Origin: Thiotrichaceae bacterium
GTDB lineage: Bacteria > Pseudomonadota > Gammaproteobacteria > SZUA-229
Length of the DNA: 7,435 nucleotides
Assembly (NCBI GenBank): GCA_002746365.1
Contig: NVWZ01000031.1
Coordinates: 22,568-30,002, forward strand
Reading direction: 5' to 3'
Part shown: positions 1 to 6,272 of the stretch, in pieces
How positions within the stretch are numbered: the first letter of the stretch is position 1
Layout: each line of letters begins with the position of its first letter
The notes under the pieces: model-generated
What the model was told of the DNA's origin: nothing
The model's input: only the letters and a program-made list of their open reading frames with translations
Databases searched by the model: none
Position numbers and translations under genes: made by a program

Positions 1-1434
1 GAACCGACGCTCAGTATCTGGCCGCGCGTTCGCGCAGGATTTCAATTCCCTGATAATTCAGCGGCGTTACAAAAACAAGTTGCCAGCGAATTAAAATGGT
101 TTGCAAAACATAAAAACTACATGGCACGCGTATTACAACGTGCCGACCCGTTTCTACATTACATCCTGGAAGAAGCTGAAAAACGTAATTTACCGACCGA
201 GCTGGTTTTACTCCCTATCGTAGAAAGTGCCTTTCAACCCTTCGCCTATTCTCATGGTCGTGCGGCAGGCATCTGGCAATTTATTCCTGCTACCGGTCGC
301 GCGTACGGTTTAAAACAAAACTGGTGGTATGACGGTCGACGCGACATCTATGCTTCGACTCAAGTGGCATTAGATTATCTTGAACGCCTCAACAAGTTAT
401 TTAAAGGCGACTGGATGCTGGCACTCGCTGCTTATAACTCGGGTTCAGGCACGGTTCAACGTGCCATCAAACGAAATAAAAAAGCCAACCGTCCAACCGA
501 TTACTGGCACTTGAAATTACCGAGAGAAACTCGGGCGTACGTACCTAAATTACTCGCGCTTAAAGAAATCATTTCTCACCCAGAAAAATATTCTGTCAGC
601 CTTCGCTGCATCCCTAATGCCCCCGGATTCAAACAGGTAGCAATAACGGCACAGATAGACCTGGCACTGGCTGCGGAATTAGCTGAGGTTGATCTGAAAA
701 CTTTATACAACTATAACCCGGCTTTTAATCGCTGGGCGACTGATCCCGATGGACCACACACACTAATACTACCGGCCGATTCAGCCGAAATATTTGAGAA
801 AAATTATTCAACACTGGCAAAAGATGAACATTTACGCTGGTCACGCCATAAAATTAAATCAGGTGAAACCTTAGGCCACATCGCGCTAAAACATAACACC
901 TCGGTAAAACACCTTAAAAAAGTCAATAATATCCGTGGTAACAATATTCGCGAAGGTAAATTTTTATTGATTCCCGTTTCTAGTAAAAATAAAAAAAGTT
1001 ATGTTTTATCGTCTAGCCAACGCCTGAAATCCACTCAAAATAAAAAACGTAGCAGTGGCAGTTCGCGTATCACTCACATCGTACAAAATGGTGAAAGCTT
1101 CTGGGAAATTTCCAGAAAATATAAAGTAAATATGCACAGCCTTGCAAAATGGAACGGTATGGCAATAAAAGATCCATTGAAAAAAGGGCAAAAACTCGTG
1201 GTCTGGTCAAAGGGTTCAAGTACAACGAAAATAACGCATAATCCTAACAGCACCATAAGGTCAATTCGGTACACCGTCCGAAATGGAGATTCGTTATCTC
1301 GCATCGCCAGTAAATATCAGGTCAATGTTAAAGACCTGCACCGCTGGAATACGATTAAAGGTAAATACATACAGCCTGGTCAACGTTTAAAACTGTACAT
1401 TGATGTAACAGAACAGAGCAGAAATAAAAGTTAA
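1..1434 (+). CDS. mltD: MltD-like membrane-bound lytic murein transglycosylase, 5' truncated by the window edge
   Basis: The reading frame is open from the first base to TAA at 1432-1434, giving 477 residues. The true start, signal peptide and any lipobox lie upstream; an internal ATG at 121 is not the start, because family-like sequence (IWPRVRAGF) precedes it. The enzyme cleaves the glycan strands of peptidoglycan in the periplasm without water, forming 1,6-anhydromuramyl ends. Residues about 45-190 form the SLT (family 1D) catalytic domain: VESAF with the likely catalytic Glu at residue 75, GIWQFIP at 90-96, NWWYDGRRD, AAYNSG at 143-148, and the PRETRAYVPKLLAL block typical of MltD. Residues about 205-260 are the usual MltD linker (YNPAFNRWATDPDGPH), which may be a worn LysM-like fold. 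Three LysM domains follow at about 282-326, 357-401 and 423-466, separated by Ser/Lys-rich linkers; E. coli MltD has two. Family assignment is secure; naming it mltD rather than a paralogue is slightly less so. Confidence 0.93.
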   Translation, partial: EPTLSIWPRVRAGFQFPDNSAALQKQVASELKWFAKHKNYMARVLQRADPFLHYILEEAEKRNLPTELVLLPIVESAFQPFAYSHGRAAGIWQFIPATGRAYGLKQNWWYDGRRDIYASTQVALDYLERLNKLFKGDWMLALAAYNSGSGTVQRAIKRNKKANRPTDYWHLKLPRETRAYVPKLLALKEIISHPEKYSVSLRCIPNAPGFKQVAITAQIDLALAAELAEVDLKTLYNYNPAFNRWATDPDGPHTLILPADSAEIFEKNYSTLAKDEHLRWSRHKIKSGETLGHIALKHNTSVKHLKKVNNIRGNNIREGKFLLIPVSSKNKKSYVLSSSQRLKSTQNKKRSSGSSRITHIVQNGESFWEISRKYKVNMHSLAKWNGMAIKDPLKKGQKLVVWSKGSSTTKITHNPNSTIRSIRYTVRNGDSLSRIASKYQVNVKDLHRWNTIKGKYIQPGQRLKLYIDVTEQSRNKS

Positions 1435-1480
1435 AGCGCTTTTGCACGAAGCCTCTTTTCCGTCATGGCAGCGTTAAAAA

Positions 1481-1657
1481 GGGTCTCAGTTGAATGGCAC
1501 TTACTTACGCTGGAGTTTCCGTCATTGCGAGCGGTAGCGCGGCAATCTCCTTGTGTGTACTACCTGCCAGTATGGGATTGCTTCGTACCTCGCAATGACT
1601 AAATTACTGGGAGAGGACTCATTTTCCGCTTAAGTAAGTGACATTCGGGTCTCAGTT
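1481..1657. mobile_element. MITE-like element with 11-bp target-site-type direct repeats
   Basis: The 303-bp gap between the transglycosylase and the next gene contains no plausible gene. It holds two perfect 11-bp direct repeats, GGGTCTCAGTT, at 1481-1491 and 1647-1657. Immediately inside them are 19-bp terminal inverted repeats: GAATGGCACTTACTTACGC at 1492-1510 and GCTTAAGTAAGTGACATTC at 1628-1646, which pair at 17 of 19 positions. The enclosed 155 bp have no coding capacity. This is the structure expected of a non-autonomous transposable element flanked by a target-site duplication. An 11-bp duplication is in the range known for IS4-type transposases, but I do not recognise the end sequence and make no family call. 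A second palindromic repeat sits inside it. The right edge lies just upstream of the likely promoter of the next gene. Confidence 0.72.
1521..1599. repeat. Palindromic interspersed repeat nested in the MITE-like element
   Basis: A 79-bp unit is bounded by perfect 11-bp inverted repeats, GTCATTGCGAG at 1521-1531 and CTCGCAATGAC at 1589-1599. An inner imperfect pair, GCAATCTCC at 1542-1550 and GGGATTGC at 1574-1581, continues the symmetry. Similar GTCATTGCGAG...GCAATC palindromes are, as far as I recall, common dispersed intergenic repeats in many proteobacterial genomes. I see no target-site duplication of its own. It could fold as an imperfect hairpin in RNA, but there is no U-tract after it, so it is not a classical terminator. 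Confidence 0.68.
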
Positions 1658-1675
1658 AATATTTTTGTTCCAGAA

Positions 1676-1703
1676 TTGAAATATTCATTTATACTCGTAT
1701 CAA
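1676..1703 (+). promoter_or_regulatory. Possible sigma-70 promoter for the cNMP/rhodanese gene
   Basis: TTGAAA at 1676-1681 (5 of 6 matches to the -35 consensus) and TATCAA at 1698-1703 (4 of 6) are separated by 16 bp. A competing -10, TATACT at 1690-1695, has only a poor -35 partner (TTGTTC at 1665-1670). The region is very AT-rich, so chance matches are easy. It starts about 19 bp after the right-hand direct repeat of the MITE-like element, so the element may form the upstream border of this promoter. Confidence 0.3.
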
Positions 1704-1737
1704 AATATAAACACTATAAGAACGTGGGAACGAACAA

Positions 1738-2796
1738 ATGAGCACAACGGTTTCATTTCTGGATCTAAATAACTATCAGCCTCTTGATTCATTAACGCCA
1801 GAAAATCTTAAAGAAATTGCAGGAAAGCTTGAAGTACTCGAACTCTCAAGTGGCGACCCTGTTTTTATTGAAGGCGATAAAGACGATAAACATATATTTT
1901 TACACAAAGGTAATGTAGCGCTGATTAAAGCCGGTAAAACATTAAAAACCATTGAAGCAGGAACGGCCGATGCGAAACCAGCGTTAGCACATATTATTCC
2001 CAGAAACTTTTCTTGCACCGCTTCTTCTGATGTTGTGATATTTAAGATTGAAGCAGATTTTCTCGACTCAATGCTTGCCTGGAATCAAACGGGTAGTTTT
2101 CAGGTTGAAGAACTCAGTGATGACGATGATGACTGGATGACTCGACTACTGCAGACTGAAGCATTCCGACGCATCCCACCCGCCAATATTCAGGCTATCT
2201 TCACTAGTCTTGAGGACATTGAAGTTAACCCTGGCGATGAGGTAATCAAACAAGGTGATGCCGGTGATTATTTTTACATCATTAAATCGGGTAGCTGCAA
2301 AGTTATGCGCACCATGCCGGGACAGGAGAAAGCAGTAAAACTGGCAAACCTGGAAGCTGGTGCTACCTTCGGTGAAGAAGCGTTAATTTCTGATGCAACA
2401 CGGAACGCTTCAATCATGGCGCTTAGCAAAGGCACATTAAGCCGTCTTTCTAAAGAAAATTTTCTGAAATTACTAAACGAACCCATGGTCGATAAAGTGG
2501 ATTTCACCTCTGCCAATTTAAAGGTTAGAAACGGTGAAGCGTCCTGGCTGGATGTCCGTATGCCTGCTGAGTTCGCATCTGCACATATCAAAGGCGCAAC
2601 GCACATGCCATTAATTTTTCTACGGATGAAGATGAAAAAACTCGACCCGATGGTCAATTATATTTTGTATTGCGATACTGAACGGCTTAGTGCTTCGGCT
2701 TCTTACATTCTAAGCGAGAAAGGTTATAAAACATCTATTTTGATTAATGGTATTAAAGATGCGCCTAATGATCAGCTTGAAGGGTCTAACGTCTAA
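1738..2796 (+). CDS. Tandem cyclic-nucleotide-binding domain protein with C-terminal rhodanese domain
   Basis: This is a 352-residue soluble protein with no signal peptide, membrane segment or helix-turn-helix, so it is not a CRP-type transcription factor. Residues about 15-110 form a first cNMP-binding beta-roll (SSGDPVFIEGDKDD...IFLHKGNVALI), but the phosphate-binding cassette is absent. An acidic linker (DDDDDW, 128-133) leads to the second cNMP domain, about 140-250, with NPGDEVIKQGDAGDYFYIIKSG and a near-complete cassette, FGEEALISDATRNAS at 211-225. That cassette keeps the Glu (213) and Arg (222) used to hold the sugar and phosphate. Residues about 255-345 are a rhodanese-like domain: LDVRMPAEF at 271-279, HIKGATHMP, and the catalytic-type Cys312 in the loop CDTERLSAS. 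The start is supported by TGGGAA seven bases upstream. It probably senses a cyclic nucleotide and acts on a sulfur carrier or uses the rhodanese fold for binding; substrate and partner are unknown. Confidence 0.88.
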   Translation: MSTTVSFLDLNNYQPLDSLTPENLKEIAGKLEVLELSSGDPVFIEGDKDDKHIFLHKGNVALIKAGKTLKTIEAGTADAKPALAHIIPRNFSCTASSDVVIFKIEADFLDSMLAWNQTGSFQVEELSDDDDDWMTRLLQTEAFRRIPPANIQAIFTSLEDIEVNPGDEVIKQGDAGDYFYIIKSGSCKVMRTMPGQEKAVKLANLEAGATFGEEALISDATRNASIMALSKGTLSRLSKENFLKLLNEPMVDKVDFTSANLKVRNGEASWLDVRMPAEFASAHIKGATHMPLIFLRMKMKKLDPMVNYILYCDTERLSASASYILSEKGYKTSILINGIKDAPNDQLEGSNV

Positions 2797-2821
2797 TTGT
2801 ATAAGGAAAACGACTCTTAGC

Positions 2822-3056
2822 GGACAGTCAAAACATTGAAAAACGATTCACCACAGAGGCACAGAGGACACAGAGAAAATAACTAGTGGCGTTGGGCCCA
2901 ACCCAATGTAGGTGTGAATTTATTCGCACGACGAACCTTACTCTGGCACCTGCGTGCGAATAAATTCACACCTACATTGGGTTCGTACGCACTAACTACA
3001 TTATCTTTTCTCTGTGAACTCTGTGCCTCTGTGGTGAAAAATGTTTTTGACCGTCC
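2822..3056. repeat. 235-bp nested inverted repeat between convergent genes
   Basis: Nearly the whole gap between the two converging genes is one long imperfect palindrome with a 22-bp centre. The outermost arms are GGACAGTCAAAACATT at 2822-2837 and its near-complement at 3040-3056. The next layer is TTCACCACAGAGGCACAGAG at 2847-2866, perfectly complementary to 3019-3038, and extends to 31 of 33 positions over 2847-2879 and 3006-3038. An inner 31-bp pair is listed separately. The stretches between the layers (2880-2899 and 2984-3005) are only weakly symmetric. The CCACAGAGGCACAGAG motif resembles a dispersed intergenic repeat found in many environmental proteobacteria. A transcript from either side would form a hairpin of about 100 bp; this could block read-through, although no U-tract marks an ordinary terminator. 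Confidence 0.82.
2900..2983. repeat. Inner perfect 31-bp inverted repeat (paired REP-like units)
   Basis: Positions 2900-2930 are perfectly complementary to 2953-2983, around a 22-bp loop (2931-2952). Each arm carries its own small palindrome: in the left arm GTGTGAAT at 2912-2919 and ATTCGCAC at 2922-2929 pair at 7 of 8 positions around TT. The unit therefore looks like two REP-type palindromes in opposite orientation, as in a BIME, and can fold either as one long hairpin or as two short ones. The motif TAGGTGTGAATTTATTCGCA resembles repetitive elements known from gammaproteobacterial genomes. The family identity is from memory; the symmetry is read directly. Confidence 0.78.
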
Positions 3057-3093
3057 ATTCATAGCCAAAAACAGCCACCCATAATTAAAAAAT

Positions 3094-4710
3094 TCAGCTC
3101 TCATACCCCGGAATATCTGCATGATCAACTTTATCAATCTGATTTTTCGGTAAAAATTCCTTGGCATATCGCATATAAACCTTATCACGCACAAATACAT
3201 CGAAAATATCCGGATCAACGTGATTATCTTTTTTCATAAAACCTAGAATACGTAAGCACTCTGTTAATGGTTTGCCTGTTTTATAAGGACGATCACTCGC
3301 AGACAGTGCTTCAAATATATCGGCGATGCCCATCATCCTGGCTTGTATTGACATCTGCTCACGTGTTAATCCTTTCGGATAACCTTTACCATCCATTCGT
3401 TCATGATGACCACCTGCGTACTCAGGCACATTGACAAGGTGTTTTGGAAAAGGCAATTGTTCTAACATTTTAATGGTAACCGCCATATGATTATTAATGA
3501 CTTCACGCTCACTGCCAGTTAACGTTCCTCTTGCTATGGTCAGGTTTTCAATTTCGTTATCATTGAAAAATTTTGCATTGACACCATGCGAATCAGTCCA
3601 CCGATACTCTCCGATATCTCTTACACGCTGCTGCAATGCATCATCCATAAATTCTCCACCGATATTACTCTTGCGAATAAATTCACGATCATCATCAAGC
3701 TGTGAATGTTTTTTTTGTAGAGCTTCATCTAGATCAGAACAATCTAAAGATGCATCTTTAGTCAGGCGATCAATTTTTTCCTGCAAAGCCTGAATGCTGG
3801 CATCTCGTTTCAGTACTTCAAAACGGGTATCCACTGTGTTCACTCTGTCATAGATGGTTTCAAGCTTAGTGGCTTTATCGACAATATATTCCGGCGTAGT
3901 TACCTTTCCACAATCATGCAACCAACCCGCAATCGTTAATTCGTAACGATCTTTATCCGTCATATTAAATTCTTTTAAGGCGCCGTTATCAGAAAGATGA
4001 CATGCATCTGCAATCATCATTGTTAGCTCGGGCACACGTTTGCAATGCCCGCCTGTGTATGGTGATTTTTCATCGATGGCACTCGCTATTAATCTTATGA
4101 ACGCTTCAAACAATTCACGCTGTTCTTCGATTAATTTATTATTAGTAATCGCAACAGCAGCCTGCGAGGCTAAAGATTCAGCGAGCTGTTGATCGGAAAG
4201 CGTAAACTCACGCGTATCACCCGACTCTTCATCTTTAGCATTGATAAGCTGCAATACACCAATAATGTCGTTATGATGATTTTTAAGCGGAACCGTTAAT
4301 ATTGATTGTGTACGATAACCTGTCTGTTGATCAAATTTTCGCGTGCCACTGAAATCAAATCCTTCTGCATGGTATACATCAGGAATGTTAATCGTGCTTT
4401 CATCATGCACCGCAGAACTAACAACATTTGCTTTATTAGGCTCACCATTTACCATTAACGAAATGGGTGGGAAATTAATTTCCTGACCGCTGCAACCACC
4501 CATATGAATATCCAGTGAATATGTGGTAACAATGACAAATTCCAGCGAGGCTTTGTCATCAGAAATTTGATATAAACTGCCCCCGTCTGCATTAGTCAGT
4601 TCCATCGCACCGGTTAAAATTTTATCGCATAAAACATCGACATCGCTTGCTGCCGATAACGCAATACCGATCTCATTTAACTGACCAATCTTTGAAAGCA
4701 TCTGATTCAT
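3094..4710 (-). CDS. GAF domain / HD-GYP domain protein, probable cyclic-di-GMP phosphodiesterase
   Basis: This 538-residue cytoplasmic protein has no membrane segment. Residues about 10-190 are a GAF sensor domain (GGSLYQIS, QSILTVPLKN, GVLQLINAKD, ending in the helix QLAESLASQAAVAI). Residues about 200-525 are an HD-GYP hydrolase, which opens c-di-GMP to pGpG or GMP. All the usual metal ligands appear: H222 in GHCKRV, H265-D266 in LHDCGK, H408 in NNHM, H435-H436 in GGHHERMDGKGYPKG with the GYP signature at 443-445, and D464 in IADIFEALSASDRPYK. HD and the next His are 142 residues apart rather than a few dozen, because of an inserted, charged, mostly helical stretch at about 285-395. The start is set by GCAGGT seven bases before the ATG. 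It lies downstream of fumC on the same strand with a 156-bp gap, so it probably has its own promoter. The GAF ligand is unknown. Confidence 0.92.
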   Translation of the reverse strand: MNQMLSKIGQLNEIGIALSAASDVDVLCDKILTGAMELTNADGGSLYQISDDKASLEFVIVTTYSLDIHMGGCSGQEINFPPISLMVNGEPNKANVVSSAVHDESTINIPDVYHAEGFDFSGTRKFDQQTGYRTQSILTVPLKNHHNDIIGVLQLINAKDEESGDTREFTLSDQQLAESLASQAAVAITNNKLIEEQRELFEAFIRLIASAIDEKSPYTGGHCKRVPELTMMIADACHLSDNGALKEFNMTDKDRYELTIAGWLHDCGKVTTPEYIVDKATKLETIYDRVNTVDTRFEVLKRDASIQALQEKIDRLTKDASLDCSDLDEALQKKHSQLDDDREFIRKSNIGGEFMDDALQQRVRDIGEYRWTDSHGVNAKFFNDNEIENLTIARGTLTGSEREVINNHMAVTIKMLEQLPFPKHLVNVPEYAGGHHERMDGKGYPKGLTREQMSIQARMMGIADIFEALSASDRPYKTGKPLTECLRILGFMKKDNHVDPDIFDVFVRDKVYMRYAKEFLPKNQIDKVDHADIPGYES

Positions 4711-4717
4711 TATTATT

Positions 4718-4723
4718 ACCTGC
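4718..4723 (-). promoter_or_regulatory. Ribosome binding site fixing the GAF/HD-GYP start
   Basis: Read on the minus strand, GCAGGT stands seven bases before the ATG at 4710. A second in-frame ATG three codons later would be 16 bases away, so the first is preferred. Confidence 0.6.
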
Positions 4724-4764
4724 TTAGTCTTCTTATGATTAATTTCAGATATTCACTGTTGAAC

Positions 4765-4778
4765 CGATAATTTTATCG
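4765..4778. promoter_or_regulatory. Small perfect palindrome upstream of the HD-GYP gene
   Basis: CGATAATTTTATCG is a perfect 6-bp inverted repeat around TT, 54 bases upstream of the HD-GYP start and directly beside the 74-bp repeat. It could be an operator half-site pair or simply AT-rich symmetry. No regulator family is recognisable and no convincing -35/-10 pair was found next to it. Confidence 0.22.
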
Positions 4779-4779
4779 T

Positions 4780-4853
4780 GTCATCTCGATCTCGACCAGC
4801 GGGAAAGTTCTTAAAGGTAACAGTACAAGATCTCTCCCGCTGGTCGAGATGAC
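4780..4853. repeat. Interspersed inverted repeat between fumC and the HD-GYP gene
   Basis: ATCTCGACCAGCGGGA at 4789-4804 is perfectly complementary to 4835-4850, with a 30-bp loop. The outer ends read GTCATCTCGA at 4780-4789 and TCGAGATGAC at 4844-4853, which are also complementary, because the left end carries a 6-base duplication (ATCTCG twice). The motif GTCATCTCGACCAGCGGGAG resembles a dispersed repeat seen in many bacterial genomes. In a fumC transcript it would form a 16-bp GC-rich stem after the stop codon. That could protect or end the message, but the bases after the stem do not form a U-tract. Confidence 0.72.
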
Positions 4854-4866
4854 TTTGACTATTTAC

Positions 4867-6231
4867 TTATATCATCTTTTTTGGATCCAGCAATACTTCC
4901 AGTTCTTTACGTGATAAATCGGTCATTTCCTCAGCCACATCAATAACAGCTCGCTTTTCTGCATAAGCAGTTTTTGCTATCTTTGCACCCAGCTCATAAC
5001 CGATAACGGTATTCAATGCAGTCACTAATATTGGATTCTTTGCTAGTGCTGAATTAATATTGTCTTCATTAACTGTAAACCCTGCGATGGCTTTATCAGC
5101 CAGTAATCGTGAAACATTCGACAGCGTTTCGATACTTTGTAGTAACGTATGCGCAACCAGAGGTAACATAACGTTTAATTGAAAATTACCCGACTGGCCA
5201 GCAATAGTAATGGTCGTATCATTGCCGATAACCTGCGCACAAACCATCGCTGTTGCTTCTGGAATGACCGGATTAACCTTACCAGGCATGATGCTACTGC
5301 CCGGTTGCAGCGCAGGTAGTGCAATTTCACCAATGCCAGCAAGTGGCCCACTATTCATCCAGCGCAAATCATTTGAAATTTTCATTAATGATGTCGCCAG
5401 TGTTTTCAACTGTCCACTCAATGCCACTGCAGCATCCTGCGAACTTAGCGATGCAAAACGATTATCTGCTTCCTTGAAAGAAAGCCCCGTGCTATTTGAT
5501 AGTTGCTCGGCCACTAATTTACCAAACGATTTATCTGCATTAATGCCCGTACCAACAGCCGTCCCTCCGATTGCAAGTTTATGAATTTCGGGCAAGGTAT
5601 TTTCAATGTGTAACAGTGCAGCCTGTAGCTGCGCAGACCAACCAGATAATTCCTGCCCCAGGCTCACAGGCATGGCATCCATCAGATGCGTGCGCCCTGT
5701 GGTCACCACATTTTCGACAGATTTTGCCTTTTTATCGATGCTTGTAATTAAATAATTGATCGCTGGAATTAACTGCTGGTGACAGGTTATCGCAGCACTG
5801 ACATGAATCGTTGTTGGAATCACATCATTGGAGCTCTGACTCATATTAACGTGATCATTTGGATGCACTTTGTCACCAGCCTCGTCCGATGCCAGGTTGG
5901 CGATGACTTCGTTGGCATTCATATTGGTACTGGTCGCCGAGCCGGTCTGAAAGATATCTAACGGAAACTGGTCCATTAATTGACCATTGATAACATCATC
6001 GCAGATTGACGAGATGGCTCGACGTCGGTTCTCATCGAGTCCACCCAATTCATGATTGGCATTGGCACATGCCTGTTTAACCAAACCCAACGCCTGTATA
6101 AACGCCTTCGGCATAGTTATACCGCTGATAGGAAAATTATCGACCGCACGTTGTGTCTGTGCACCGTATGCTGCATCTTGAGGAACCTGAAGTTCACCCA
6201 TACTGTCTTTCTCTATTCTAAACTCACCCAT
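4867..6231 (-). CDS. fumC: Fumarate hydratase, class II
   Basis: FumC reversibly hydrates fumarate to L-malate in the TCA cycle; it is an iron-free, cytoplasmic homotetramer. The 454 residues match the family's usual size (E. coli 467). Signature blocks are all present: TGSATSTNMNANEVIA at 96-111, HPNDHVNMSQSSND at 123-136, TGRTHLMDA at 178-186 with the catalytic-type His182 (E. coli His188), and the flexible loop GSSIMPGKVNP at 311-321 with the catalytic-type Ser312 (E. coli Ser318). Both residues show the same offset of six from E. coli, so nothing is lost between them. The start at 6231 is preferred over Met11 because IEKDSMGELQVP aligns with the N-terminus of E. coli FumC and AAGGG lies nine bases upstream. 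It is divergent from purB and upstream of the GAF/HD-GYP gene on the same strand. Confusion with aspartase or argininosuccinate lyase is unlikely given these blocks. Confidence 0.96.
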   Translation of the reverse strand: MGEFRIEKDSMGELQVPQDAAYGAQTQRAVDNFPISGITMPKAFIQALGLVKQACANANHELGGLDENRRRAISSICDDVINGQLMDQFPLDIFQTGSATSTNMNANEVIANLASDEAGDKVHPNDHVNMSQSSNDVIPTTIHVSAAITCHQQLIPAINYLITSIDKKAKSVENVVTTGRTHLMDAMPVSLGQELSGWSAQLQAALLHIENTLPEIHKLAIGGTAVGTGINADKSFGKLVAEQLSNSTGLSFKEADNRFASLSSQDAAVALSGQLKTLATSLMKISNDLRWMNSGPLAGIGEIALPALQPGSSIMPGKVNPVIPEATAMVCAQVIGNDTTITIAGQSGNFQLNVMLPLVAHTLLQSIETLSNVSRLLADKAIAGFTVNEDNINSALAKNPILVTALNTVIGYELGAKIAKTAYAEKRAVIDVAEEMTDLSRKELEVLLDPKKMI

Positions 6232-6272
6232 TTAGCTCTACCCTTTCACTTAAGTTGGTGCTTAAGATGGTA

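Noticed and set aside
1434..1443. AAAGCGCTTT palindrome right after the transglycosylase stop as a terminator
   Set aside because: The stem is too short, has no loop and no proper U-tract follows.
1457..1525. 10-bp direct repeat TTTCCGTCAT at 1457-1466 and 1516-1525
   Set aside because: Short and not symmetric with the MITE-like ends; it may be chance and does not bound either element.
2274..2657. A 127-codon open frame on the minus strand inside the cNMP/rhodanese gene
   Set aside because: It is antisense to clear cNMP and rhodanese motifs and carries none of its own.
2900..2983. Inner 31-bp hairpin as a classical Rho-independent terminator
   Set aside because: The stem is not followed by a run of T on either strand, and its arms look like REP-type repeats instead.
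2847..3038. CRISPR-like repeats
   Set aside because: The repeats are inverted pairs around a centre, not regularly spaced direct repeats with variable spacers.
2883..3218. A 111-codon open frame on the minus strand across the palindrome
   Set aside because: It runs through the inverted repeat and out of frame into the HD-GYP gene's end; composition and content are repeat-derived, with no family resemblance.
5210..5584. A 124-codon open frame on the plus strand inside fumC
   Set aside because: It lies wholly antisense to a well-conserved fumarase and has no recognisable domain or ribosome site.
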